Shown: piece by piece, positions 1-10,627 of the stretch
Numbering within the stretch: the first letter of the stretch is position 1
Layout of the letters: each line of letters begins with the position of its first letter
Assembly: GCA_940671915.1 (NCBI GenBank)
Contig: CALNVZ010003426.1
Coordinates: forward strand, 29,817,866-29,881,865
Origin: Paracentrotus lividus
Lineage: Eukaryota; Echinodermata; Echinoidea; Camarodonta; Echinidae
DNA length: 64,000 nucleotides
Reading direction: 5' to 3'
Notes under the pieces: model-generated
The model's input: the letters and a program-made list of their open reading frames with translations, nothing else
Told to the model about the DNA's origin: nothing
Databases searched by the model: none
Position numbers and translations under genes: made by a program

Positions 1-425
1 CGACCAGGTATTTACAGACAAAAAAGGAATAATATACAGTGTAACACTTATCCACTACACAACAACAAGAACAACAAAATAATCAATAATATAAGCATGT
101 CACAATTAACCCTGCTGAAAATTATCTAATGCAAACAAATTATGAATTAGATCAAAAACTGGTATAATGTACATGTACTTGGTTGAAAAATGGACCTCCT
201 CCTTTGAGAGTTATGTCATGCCAAATTTACCAAGTTTTCTTAATTTAACAAATCAAAAAACAATATCAAAATAAAACATTGACCTAAAAATTTCATTCTG
301 ATCGAACGTTTGTTTTGATGAGATGATGAAATAGGCCTACTGGTATCTGATTCAATAATGTTAGTTTTGATGTATTATTGCCTTTACATTGCCAATTTTT
401 CTGATCACTGAAGAATGAACCTTAC

Positions 426-600
426 CTCTTCCATAGCACAAACTCCCATGATTGTTCCCACAAGCATAGGTAACTGCTGGAGTATATGGGGACATAGCAC
501 CGGTCTCCGAGTCCCTCACGATAGCGTTCAGAATGACACCACGGCCGTTGAACATTGCTAACCTCAGCTCCAGTTTGTCATTCTTACCAAACGTATGAAT
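426..600 (-). CDS. TM7SF3: TM7SF3 coding exon 4
   Basis: Acceptor TTTTACATGTAG, donor GGAAGAG|GTAAGG. It encodes IHTFGKNDKLELRLAMFNGR followed by GVILNAIVRD and YTPAVTYACG, matching the part of TM7SF3 just before the first transmembrane helix. Phase 0 in, phase 1 out. The next exon is off the left edge. Confidence 0.8.
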
Positions 601-3600
601 CTACATGTAAAAGAGAATTATTAAGAAAGATATTTAAGTACATGTACAGTATGTGTAGTAATTAACTTAATTGGATGAGCCTGCGCCTTTGAATGTTTTC
701 AACAGAAATATGGTGCAATATAAATGCTGTGGATCATCATCATCATCACAAGTATGAAGGATCTTCCCGTTGAACATTGCCAACCACAGCTCCACTTTGT
801 CATTCCTACCAAACATATGAAACTACATGTACAACAGGCAAGCAAGATCTTGATTTCATTTTTAAAAAATGAAGGAATATGTGACCTGCTGGATCAATAC
901 CAAGTGCTTCTCCTGCCATTAGCTATGTCGTTATTTTTTGGTGGTTTTGAGAAATCAGATCACATAAATCTGTAGTTTTGTATGTACCTGTAATCAGAAA
1001 GGCTGCAAAGACTATAAGGAGGAATACAACAACATATTAGGCAAACTTAACACGTACCATACCACTAAGGAACATGTACATGTACATACATGACTCCAGC
1101 TCTAGTTTGACATTTCTACCAATCGTTAAATCTTGGAAGGGTCAGGGGAAAAAAATAGATTCTGAGTCTCAACTTTTAACCTGTTGACCTGGAAGTCTCT
1201 CTTTCCCAGAGACCACCATGTTCCTGGATGGGTTAACTGCTGTCAAACTGAATTCAGTATCTTTAAATCAGTCTTCTTCTGAGTATTGTAACAAATGGAC
1301 AATCAAAAAGTAGATCCTAAATATCTTATCAAGTCAAATATTGTATGTGTACAACATGCAAAAATGCAGGATCCATTGATATCGAGTGCTCTATTGCCCA
1401 ATCTGGTAAAAATTTAATGGTTAAAATTACAGCCCTTCTAATTGGACGAAAAGGGCTATGAACATTTAATTCTCATAATTAGCTTTCTTTCCCCCTCACC
1501 TTGTGACCATGAGTCAAGATGCCTTCGACAGTCATCATCTTTTTCAACTCATCGTAGAGGGAGCTCTTTGAATATTTAGTCCACTCGATGAACATGATAT
1601 AGAAATCATAGCGGAGCCGGTTGCGTTTGGGTGCAGATGCCTCGCACTGGGGTGCTTTACCCGGTTTGTAACCAACATTTGCCAAGGAGAAAGTGACATT
1701 GATGAGGACATTCTCAACCTGGTACTGAATCTTGAGGTTTGGATTGATCTCTGGGTTAGCTTCCATGTTGCAGGCCCCTGGTACGGGTACTGAGGAGGGA
1801 TCGGGAGAGAAGGAATTATCATGGACAAGCCTGTCTCCAGGATTTGTTTTAAAACCAAATGGATTCTGCTGTACAATGACAACCAGTCTAAACCAAAAAC
1901 AGCAAAACGTTAAAAAAAAAAAGAAAAAAAAAGAGAGACTGTCACAAGCTAAACACAAACACATTTTATGATATACATGTTCATGTAGACTAGTCTTAAT
2001 GGGGAGTAAAATTAAAAGACAAAATAGTTAAATGAACATGACGTTGCAAAGTAGAGCAATTTCTCACAGTTAGCCTATAAAAATGTAGCATGGTCTGACA
2101 CAGTCAGACTTGAAAAAATAGTGCACCCCCTAATATTTTTATCCTGACACATACATATGTTTAAGGAAATTCAATTTTTTTTTTTCAATTTTTCAATTCT
2201 ACATAATCCATAATGTAAGTACAGGGTTCATATACTCGGGAATAAAACAATTCTGTAGTCAACCATTTAAAACAAAAAGTGAAGAGCAATACCTGAGCTG
2301 TTGAGAGGTGTGTATAAAATCAAGGCTTCGGCTGTCGTCGAGTTGACGTACGTCAAATCCACGTAACTCTGGACTGAATACTGACCACTATTCATGGGCC
2401 ATATCAGACCAACATGATCGCCCTGCACGGCGTATTCCACTCGGGGTTGAGCGTAGAGTGATGCGGTAAGGTTTGAGTTCCATACATGATACTGCAAGAG
2501 CACGGAGGAGTAGGTTGTGTTCCGACTAGGTATGGTGAGGTTTGTGCAGGTAAATTTTGGTAAAATCGTTGAGACATTGTAGAGTGTGAACTCATCTGGT
2601 TTGATCTGTACATGATCTGAATTCAGAAAGAAGATTTTTTATTGATTTACCTTGATGTTGGGCTTGAAGTATTTATAAAAACTTGTTTGCCCCCTGCATC
2701 TCGTTGTATATTCACTGCCAAAATTGGGTGTAGATTGTGAACGTGTCACATGTGTATCAAAGGAAAATTAGGTTCAAGTAAAGTTGAACAATTAATCATA
2801 TTTGTCTCTCATGCACTATTTAGGTTTGACTATTCTATTCTATTCTTTTAGACTCTTGAGAGATACAAATCTACTTAAAAATAATAGGCCTATATGACAC
2901 ACAAGCAACTGAACCATCTGGGACTAATGACAAGACTCAGTAAGGAAACTTTCAGAAAACAAACTTAATTTTTCACTTTTTAAAATAACATTTTCACTTA
3001 TCTTTCTTCAATAACTGAGTGGTTGGATGTTCCTTTCACTATCCCTAATGTTTTGAGTGTTCTTTCTTTCTTCTTGGATGAAATATAATTTTTTAAAGTC
3101 CACTTTCTGAAAATTTCCCCGCACGTTTTTGGGCGGGAAAGGGCAAAAAAATAAGTGATGTTTTAATTTTTTTTTTCATGATTTTGATTTGAAATTTATC
3201 CAAAACATATTCACTGTGTCTTATAATGACATAGACATATGCTACTACTTAATTTTGGAGCTGAAAGCTATTGCAAAAAGGAGAAAAACTTCAGATAAAA
3301 CAACATTGACAAGGTTGCAAAATTTCCCCCAAAATATGGCAGTTTGGTCCACGAGGTCAATACTAAAGTATTGACATCGTATCATGAGTGCTATATGATG
3401 GGTATAACATAAGGTTACTAAAACATTCAAGACTATCGAGAAACAAACCTGTGTCTTCTCGGTAAAGTGTCAGTTTTTAAAACTAAGTCATAGCGATTAG
3501 ATCTAGCCTGGCTAACTTGTATTTAGGCCTACTACGAATACTGCCCCTGAGGTTTAACTTCAAATGGTAGATTATAACTCATTCATAGACATAGTCAGTA

Positions 3601-3896
3601 GACTAGACTCTACATGCATATTCCATCGAATGGATTTAGTGTTAGAATAGGATAGAGCTTGACGCCTTGAGAACAGATGACACATGGTTAAACAATAAGA
3701 CAATTAGCAAGTTGGATCTTGAAAGTTCTTATTATTTATTTTACTAGATCTAATCTACTGACTATTCTTCTCAGTCTCACATTCTCAATCATCATTCAGT
3801 TTTCTCACCTTCAGCCTTCAGACAGTCTTCTCCATAGCAGAAAACTGATCCAATTATAGCAATTTCCACAAGTAAGATGATAAAAAAGGACTTCAT
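426..3896 (-). CDS. TM7SF3: TM7SF3-like membrane protein, N-terminal ectodomain (4 exons, 3' part outside window)
   Basis: Coding exons on the minus strand are 3896-3809, 2616-2293, 1887-1500 and 600-426. They encode a signal peptide followed by an N-glycosylation-rich ectodomain. Recognition rests on human TM7SF3: urchin PVPGACNMEANPEINPN against human DPVPGGCNLEFDLDIDPN, then the shared spacing ANVGY...C...LRYDFY, and in the last exon GRGVILNAIVRDSETG and YTPAVTYAC against GQGVIYNVIVWDP and YIPAHTYAC. Family knowledge: TM7SF3 is a seven-helix protein with a long lumenal/extracellular N-terminus, linked to stress and cell survival; the helices would lie beyond position 1. Introns 1 and 3 close in phase; the exon 2 to exon 3 junction does not close with the sites visible (see findings), so a micro-exon or another junction is likely. 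Introns hold no other gene. Confidence 0.85.
767..833 (-). pseudogene. Decayed tandem copy of TM7SF3 exon 4 (acceptor side)
   Basis: About 65 bases closely repeat the acceptor and first codons of the real exon 4 (545-608). On the minus strand they read FHMFGRNDKVELWLAMFNGK against IHTFGKNDKLELRLAMFNGR. The similarity stops where the rest of the exon should follow, and no donor is seen, so this is an exon remnant left by a local duplication, about 222 bases into the intron. Confidence 0.65.
1095..1126 (-). pseudogene. Second, shorter remnant of TM7SF3 exon 4
   Basis: About 32 bases resemble the same acceptor-side part of exon 4 (GCTCTAGTTTGACATTTCTA against GCTCCAGTTTGTCATTCTTA). It is more diverged than the remnant at 767-833 and has no intact frame or splice sites. 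Confidence 0.4.
1500..1887 (-). CDS. TM7SF3: TM7SF3 coding exon 3
   Basis: Acceptor TTTTTGGTTTAG, donor CACAAG|GTGAGG. It carries the most diagnostic block, PVPGACNMEANPEINPN, followed by LANVGYKPGKAPQC and LRYDFYIMF, all with direct counterparts in human TM7SF3. The matching frame enters the exon one base out of step with the end of exon 2. Confidence 0.8.
2293..2616 (-). CDS. TM7SF3: TM7SF3 coding exon 2 (glycosylated ectodomain)
   Basis: Bounded by acceptor TTCTGAATTCAG and donor TCAG|GTATTG. It is open throughout in the frame set by exon 1 and carries several N-x-S/T sites (NVS, NLT, NTT, NLT, NST, NSS), as expected for an exported domain. Residues such as EALILYTPL fit the beta-strand pattern of the TM7SF3 ectodomain. 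Confidence 0.75.
3809..3896 (-). CDS. TM7SF3: TM7SF3 coding exon 1 (signal peptide)
   Basis: Starts at the ATG read from 3896 and ends at donor AAG|GTGAGAAA. The peptide opens MKSFFIILLVEIAIIGSVFC, a short basic start followed by a hydrophobic run, a typical cleavable signal peptide. It ends in phase 1. Confidence 0.8.
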
Positions 3897-4110
3897 TTTG
3901 GCGACGAAAGGATGACAAAAAGCAGCTGCTTGTGCATTGACTTCCGTGATAAGAGACTGATATATTTTGCGTCAAATGAAAAAAGTATAGCGCATTCGAT
4001 CGCATATCGCATCGCATCGATCGTATTTGCATTCGCCCAAGCGTTATGATTTGGTCATGTGACCCGAAAAAGGGGGACTCCCCCAAATCAGATGGACTAC
4101 GTTTTGATAA
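3897..4110 (-). promoter_or_regulatory. Probable TM7SF3 promoter region with M-box-like palindrome
   Basis: The region upstream of the TM7SF3 start has repeated CGCAT/ATCGC steps (about 3990-4030) and the 12-base palindrome GGTCATGTGACC at 4053-4064. That palindrome contains TCATGTGA, the type of site bound by MITF/TFE/USF bHLH-zip factors. Placement about 160 bases upstream of the start codon suits a promoter element; the transcription start itself cannot be seen. Confidence 0.35.
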
Positions 4111-4653
4111 TGCATGCACTGCGCGGCCTAAATATCAACACCACAATCAAAAACACTCTTGGACAACACCTCGACACTCGAAGAGTATTTTAAACTTGAG
4201 CATACTACATTTTATAGTGTTTTTATATACAAACTAAATGTTGCTTTTAAAAGTTGCTCTTTTAGGTAATTCTATTAATCTGTGGCCCTACACAGATGAT
4301 TTTTCAAAAACGCGCAGGTTGCATGCTCATGCCCGGGGGTCACTCAAAGAAAAAAGTGCTACCCATGCGTTTCCCCGCACCCTAAAAATGGACCCTAAAC
4401 GTCTCATTGCATGAAGTTAAATTTGCACCCCTTTTCGACGTCAGACTGGGGGGGGGGGGCGACATACCCTACATGGCGTAAACACCGTGAAATTTTTGAC
4501 CTCAAAACAGCAATTTCAGCTGAAAACCCCTGAAAACACCCCAATTTTTTATGAAAATGGCGATTGAAATTAAAAAAACACCCCTATTTTAAGGAAAGCG
4601 TCGACGCCGCCGAAAGGCTGAAAGCAGACCCTTTTCGACGCTTTTTGGGGACA
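4111..4653. repeat. Intergenic stretch with dispersed low-copy repeat text
   Basis: No gene is visible. From about 4310 the sequence has the look of a dispersed repeat: CCCGGGGGTCACTCAAAG, long G runs, and CCCC-led A-rich segments. It is interrupted at its 3' side by the Transib-type element starting at 4659. Confidence 0.4.
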
Positions 4654-5426
4654 CGCCGCACAGTGGGCCAGGTGTGATCCAAAGTGCGCCAAAACCGGCA
4701 TTTGGTCATCAATTTAATTTCTTTTTTATAATCTTTCATGCCAAAATTACAACCTCTAGAACATTTAGGTGCAATATTTCTTTTTGAAATTAATTTCAAT
4801 TCGGTTATTTTGCCTGAAAAGTACCCGAAATTTGAATTTAGCGGTAAATTATGTGTAAATTACAATGTTGTCGTTTTTAAACAATTTTTGCCAAACGGGT
4901 AGTCTGATCTATTTGGAATTTCACTTGCCTGTTTTGGAGGAGTTATATTAACTGATCCCAGAGTTTCAAGACAAACCTTTATTCAACTCTGAAGTTATTC
5001 TTGGAAAAATGACCAAATAGTGGGGAAAATTCCATGTTTTTTTTTTAATGCGCCTAAATGTTCATCATTGCCGTCGATTGCCGCGCTAAAAATACTACGA
5101 GCGTTTTTGTTATGGTGTCTACTTTGCAGTGATACCAAATTTGGCTGCCAGTTGTTGCCTATTCTTTAGTTAGAGCCCATTTTCCATCGGCATGTTCACC
5201 CCTTTTATCGCCCAAATCGGCTATAAAGCGATAAAGTACACACACATTGTGCTTACAAAAATCTCCACGTAGGTGGCGTAAATACTCTGAAAAAAAAGAA
5301 GGAAATACTGACTTGCGTGCTTATGTGGAAGTGGGCGGGGGATATGCACTATGGGGGGGGGGGGTACATAGTATTATTTTAATCAATCAACTGCATCCTC
5401 AACTATCTCATGACATACCTCTACGA

Positions 5427-5572
5427 CCAGGGGGGCATTTCATCAAAGGACTTGTCGGACGTTTTATCCGACAAACTGTTATAAGCTACTGAAATGCTTG
5501 CATCTGATTGGCTGGGAGCAAATTTGTCGGATAAAATGTCCGACAAGTCCTTTGATGAAATGCCCCCCTGGC
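5427..5572. mobile_element. Fold-back MITE nested in the Transib-type element
   Basis: Two nearly perfect inverted arms of about 49 bases, 5427-5475 and 5524-5572, begin CCAGGGGGGCATTTCATCAA and contain GGACTTGTCGGA. The ~48-base centre is unrelated. It is too short to code, so it is a MITE; superfamily not assignable. Confidence 0.75.
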
Positions 5573-6290
5573 TTATCGATTCGTGATTCGTATTGTGGAA
5601 TTGTGGAATGCCGTTTACTTAACCACCATTATCAAGTACAAAATTATTTTTAAAAAAGAAAGAAGAAGAAGAAAAGAGTTATTTAACAAACCTTCAATGA
5701 AACTAAATTTTTTAAAATCAAAATGTCTATCTAAGCCTCCCGGTTCAATTAAAAGAAACAGGTATTTCAGAATACTTCAGTTTTTGTTTCTTTTGGTTCT
5801 TTCATTGGTCCTTTTTTGTTTCCTTTGAAGTCAAGCCTAGTTGCTCTTGCCAAATTCATTTATGACGTTTGTGCATGTTCAATCGTTTAAACCTATTCAA
5901 TTGTTTTTATACACTTCTTTTGCCTGTTTTACTCACAATTTATCTACTTTATATGTATGTACTGTAAGATTTCATTTCCTACTTTGTCTTTTCCTTTTCT
6001 TTACTGCATTTCCCTAATTTTCCTCATCTTCTCCTATGCCTCTGTTTTGTTTGTTTGTTTGTTTGTTTGTTTTTTTTTTTACTTCATCTCCTCTTTCTCT
6101 GTCCCGTACGTTTCTACTTTTTAGTGTATTAGTATGCACGGCCTAGTTGTATGTTTATTTTGTTTTAGCTGATAATCAATTGATATTTTATGTTATTTTT
6201 AAATTGTAAAACTTGAAATGTACCAGTCTTTGGACTGTCTTTTCAGTATTTTTAATAAACCGAATTGAATTCAATTCAATTCAATAAAAC
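5573..6290 (+). mobile_element. 5'-truncated LINE 3' end
   Basis: A stretch at 5583-5690 reads VELWNAVYLTT...FKKERRRRKELF, resembling the ..LWN.LP...FKK.LK.. tail of CR1/L2-type LINE proteins. It is followed by a T-rich 3' untranslated stretch and ends with AATAAACCGAATTGAATTCA, a pentamer-repeat tail of the kind ending the other LINE copies in the window. The tail is clear; the coding match is short. Confidence 0.45.
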
Positions 6291-6830
6291 ACGATTATAA
6301 AAAAAGTTACCGAATTTCACTAAGAAATCATGATTTTCCTTGTCAAATCAAAAAACAGTGCCTCAATGATGTCAGGCAATTTAAAATATACTCTATACTC
6401 TATTTTTGTTCCTGAGAACCCCTTTCCTAAATATCTCACTTACCTAGACAGTACTAAATAATGTTCTTATCAATATTATTAGGAAAATAATATAAATACA
6501 AACATTTTACGGAGAAATCTGCATAACCAATCAGAAATCGGTATTTTAATGACGTCATAAAAACACTCGTTGTGTTTCTTTCGTCACGAAACGCCATACA
6601 AATAACACATGTCAAAGGGAAATGAATATGTCTATGTGTTACCTTTAATAATTGGCTTGTCCAATTAGAAAACAGTATTTTGATGACGTCAAATGGATTC
6701 GAAAATGTTCTAATCAAATTCTACGGGTCTCAGAACCTTAAAAAGACCTCTTTCACGAACTTAATTAACCGTTCTAAGTGAGAAAAGCGTTTTGGCGCAG
6801 TTTGAGGAGATTATGGCCCACTGTGCGCCG

Positions 6831-8470
6831 ATGCGTAGCACATCACGGTGAGTGGGGGGGGGGGGGGCTTGCATGGGCCAAAATGGGATTTATAAATTGA
6901 GAAACTAGTCAACTGTCTTTAAAGCTAGATGACAAAAACTGGAATGTCTTCAAGCTAAGTTTCACAATAGATATATCATGGTTATTCATAACTTATGCTT
7001 TTGTATAATTGTCATGATAAATTATTCCATTAGAATTGCCCCCTGATTATGCCGTGCGTCTATTATTGTCTAATGTTATCACGGTGAAAATAGTCAACTG
7101 TATAGTACCGTGTAAGATTTGTGTTGCATTCCGCGATGCACAGCTCCAACCATAGAAGGAGAAAGAAAGAGAGAGAGAGAGAGAGAGAGGGGGCAGAAGG
7201 AAGCTAAAACTGGAGAGATATATAGAAATAGTTACGAACGTTTTGGTGTACTAACTTCAAAGGAAAGAAGAGAAAGAGAAAGCGTACTGAGAGTGTAGGA
7301 TATCAATATAGTCAAGAAAGTGAAAAACTGTAGAGGAGAGAGATACAGAAAAGAAAGCTGAGGAAAGTGGAAATGACAAAACTGCACAAATTTACATTTC
7401 ATATCATTTACTTGAATTGAATTTCTGATTAATTCAAAATCTTTTATCATAACACCTTCTCCTGCCTGGATTACTTTAAACAGTAAAAGCATAACAAAAT
7501 TTAAATAGTACTTATCACTTTCTCTCTTCTCTCTCTCTCTCTCTCACTCTCACACACCTTTTCTGTCTCTCTTTCTCATTTCACATTTTTCCCCCTCCAA
7601 TTCTTTCCTTTACTAGCTTGCTCCAAGTTTGGGGTGGAGTTATGATTCTTAAAGACAGATTTCATGGTATATCATAATACTTGTCTTGTTTTGTCACAAT
7701 GGGATATAATTAGGTTGATTTGATTAAATGATAGCAAAACATTGAGAAAAAGACATTTATAATTTCAGAATAAAATATGTAGCCGTATTGAGCTTTACAG
7801 TTTACATCTGCATTGACACAACAATTTCCGCAATGAAAAAAAAAAAGGGGGGGGAGAGATACACATGGTAAATTTGAATGAAATGAAATGAACTATTACC
7901 TTTCTGTTTCATCCAGCACATCAGTACCCTCCCTTTTTTTTTTTTTTTTTTTTTTTGACGGGGGGGGGGGGTTAATATTCTTCCCCTTCACTCTAAAATA
8001 AGGTTAAGGCACACATCAGTGGCGAGATAAATAATAAATTCAAACAACGAGAACTCATATATACAATATTTTATTTTGTCTTATCCTAATTTATACATTC
8101 CAGACTTATGCTGTGTACATAGTTCATAAATAAGTAAAATCAATCATTCAAAAAGTAAACATCACAAATTACCTGCAGATTGATATCACTCATCTCTGGA
8201 TATATTTTTGAGAAGATTAATGAAACCTTATCGGATATCACTTTCGGTATAATGAGTGACAAATCTCATCAAATCCATGAATTTCTTATTGATGGAGAAT
8301 TTTCATTAAGAATGACTATTTTTCTTTGTCAAAAAAAAAAAGAACAAAAAAAGAAGGTCATAATACAGTCTCCCCCCCCCCCCCCATTATAACAAGACAA
8401 GTTACAACAAGATGACCCTCTAAGTCCCGATCTCAAACCTGCCTATAGGTTCAGTATAACAATAATATTA
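6831..8470. other. Intergenic, microsatellite-rich, no gene seen
   Basis: Contains G runs (about 6854 and 7962), a GA tract near 7153-7190, a CT tract near 7520-7560, a T run near 7936-7956 and a C run near 8380. No ORF with family signals is present on either strand. Confidence 0.5.
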
Positions 8471-8479
8471 ATATTTTGT

Positions 8480-8735
8480 TTTTTTTTATTTAGCGCTTTT
8501 CCAGTTAAACTGCTCCAAGCGCTTTACAGAATATTATTACCCCATTCGCATGATTCAATTCCATAATTGCAGGCAGCCATGTATTAATAGGCACCTATAC
8601 GGAATTATCCTCCCGGATACCCATTTGGACCTGGGTGGCGTGGACATACATGTAAGTGCCGGTGCCGGGATTCACGACCTTTGCATCCCCAGTCAAGTGA
8701 TACGACCACTAGACTACGACACTTACGACAATACT
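8480..8735 (-). mobile_element. tRNA-derived SINE
   Basis: Read on the minus strand it starts near 8735 with an A-box-like CGTAGTCTAGTGGTCG and a B-box-like GGTCGTGAATCCCGG, the two internal RNA polymerase III promoter boxes. A non-tRNA body follows and ends near GTAAAGCGCTTGGAGCAG and an A/T-rich tail. Boxes and tail together support a SINE rather than a functional tRNA gene; no cloverleaf is complete. Confidence 0.6.
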
Positions 8736-8744
8736 TTGTTATAA

Positions 8745-10430
8745 TGAGGAATGGTTTTGTCCCAAGCCCCTAGTTATAATAGCGTATTTTTCTATCTATT
8801 ACATTTTCACTGGGAAGATTTGTATTTTAACCACAAAACAAATATTTCTTAGTCACAATACCACTTTATTCTATGACAGCTACTTAAACATAGTAACGCT
8901 CCTATAGGCAACCAGCACATATTCCTCTAAGACATGGCATAGGGTTTGGATATGATAACAAACACATTTGTGTGAAATATAATTCCAGTAAGGTTCTTCT
9001 TTGGTAAAACAAATGAAATGTAACATCATGTTCTTTCAGATTACCTTTTCTTTAAACCACAGGCCTATAGACTGTACATACATTGTTGAAGTACTTCCCC
9101 ATTAACTGAAACTGCTAATCAAATATGAGAAGTCAAATTATTCCCTGTTGGACAAGTCAATTTATAGTTTTTAACAAGAAATTTGAAATGTAGCCTCAGT
9201 GTATACAGGGTACCCCTATGAATAGTCTCAATTTTTCAGAAAAGAATTTTAAAAAATCTTTTATTTAAAAAAAATGATAAAGTACAAAAAAAAAAAGGGA
9301 ACAGAATTGAATAACTTTCACTTATCATTAACATGCACTACTATATGACAATGGAATGACAAGGTTTTGGATCTACATTCCATTTCCTTCTAGTGAACAC
9401 AAATTATTCCATCCTATCTATTTCAATATTCTTAAATAATTCTAAAATGTGAAAAAAAAAGTATATAGCTTTGCTATTTACAAATATTTACACTTTATAC
9501 AATACACACGCAATGCTCATATATCATTAGCAAGAAAATAGAAGTGATTTTTGATGAACAGATACGATGACCATCTATCATACTTAAACAAATCAAACCA
9601 AAATATTTTTTTTTGCAAAACATGCTCATGCATAGTTTAAAAAAAAAGAAAAATAGAATATGATAAAGAGTGAAACTCAATTATTGGAAAATCTCTCAAA
9701 TTTGAGATCTACAGCACTATTTAATTCTATAAGTAAATATAAACAGAAGCCCTAAATTTGAAAAGGGAAATAAAGAGAGGTTTGACAAAGGCATCTATCA
9801 CAAAGCAATAATTGTTTCTGTATACAAACCATACAAAGCATTGAATTCACCACAGGCCAACATGTCACATCACAATATAATACTTATGAAACTAAAAGTA
9901 ATTTCCAATAGAAGAATTATAGGACAGTCATTTGAGAAAGCGAAACTAAGTACATTAATCATCAAGATAATTGCTCCAGTGCATTATATTTATGATTCAT
10001 TTTGTAGAGGATATTTGAATCCTCCCTCTGTGGGAGGGTAGTTTACTAATGTAGGTATGTACATTGTATTACTCCCTTCCATCATGTGGGTGGCAAATTC
10101 ATCAAGAGAATATTTACTGATTAATCCATTGATGACTGATTTCTGCAGATATCTTTAGTACAAACTTTGCTAACATAAAAAACAAAACTTAATTCTGGAG
10201 ATATATAGGATAATATTTTCGTTATTGGATGACATGTAAAGAACTCTTAGCCATATTCTATCATTAGAATGGGAAAAGGAGATTATTTTCAATATTTGTC
10301 ATACACCCCATATGGGAGAGTTCCCCATGTCTGACATCATACAAAGATGAAAGAATTGCCAATGTGGGATTTTTCATATACCTAATAAACCATCGCATCT
10401 TTCAAAAATAGAGAGATTTGTCTATAAACA
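8745..10430. other. Intergenic AT-rich DNA downstream of NCAPH2
   Basis: No gene, tRNA or clear transposon end is visible. Part may belong to a longer NCAPH2 3' untranslated region if the proximal poly(A) signal is not the only one used. Confidence 0.35.
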
Positions 10431-10431
10431 G

Positions 10432-10437
10432 TTTATT
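10432..10437 (-). terminator. Candidate NCAPH2 poly(A) signal
   Basis: AATAAA on the minus strand lies about 45 bases after the NCAPH2 stop codon. It is the first canonical hexamer downstream. Use is inferred from position only. Confidence 0.35.
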
Positions 10438-10480
10438 CCCTTTTATCAGTCCGGCATCATAATTAATGTATGGCGTACAA

Positions 10481-10627
10481 TCATTGCATGTTATCATCAA
10501 CTGAGGGCGCCCTGTATTCAGCCATGTTCTCATGATGTTGTTTCATGTTGAGAAGTTTGAGAGCCATGGAATCCATGCCCTCCTCACCGGGACCTTTACT
10601 CGTCACCTCTACGTTGTAGTTATTAGC
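10481..10627 (-). CDS. NCAPH2: NCAPH2 terminal coding exon 14
   Basis: Reads [20 protein letters not shown] then [12 protein letters not shown] and ends with TGA at 10481-10483, aligned with human ANDYTVEITQQPGLEMAVDT. Acceptor CTTATTGTAG. Confidence 0.94.
   Translation of the reverse strand, partial: ANNYNVEVTSKGPGEEGMDSMALKLLNMKQHHENMAEYRAPSVDDNMQ

Larger units (their letters stand above)
4659..6825. mobile_element. Non-autonomous Transib/RAG-type DNA transposon with RSS-like ends
   Basis: The element starts CACAGTGGGCCA and ends TGGCCCACTGTG. It is flanked on both sides by CGCCG (4654-4658 and 6826-6830), a 5-base target duplication. Each terminus has the heptamer CACAGTG, then 22 bases, then a nonamer-like GCCAAAACC (left) or GCCAAAACG (right). 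Transib transposons are known for CAC-starting termini, 5-base GC-rich target duplications and descent shared with RAG1 and V(D)J signals. No transposase is visible. A 146-base fold-back element (5427-5572) and probably a LINE 3' end (5573-6290) are nested inside. Confidence 0.75.

Noticed and set aside
1544-1882. Second frame over TM7SF3 exon 3 that would join in phase to exon 2
   Set aside because: It lacks the conserved PVPGACN and ANVGY blocks, so it cannot be the protein frame even though the arithmetic fits.
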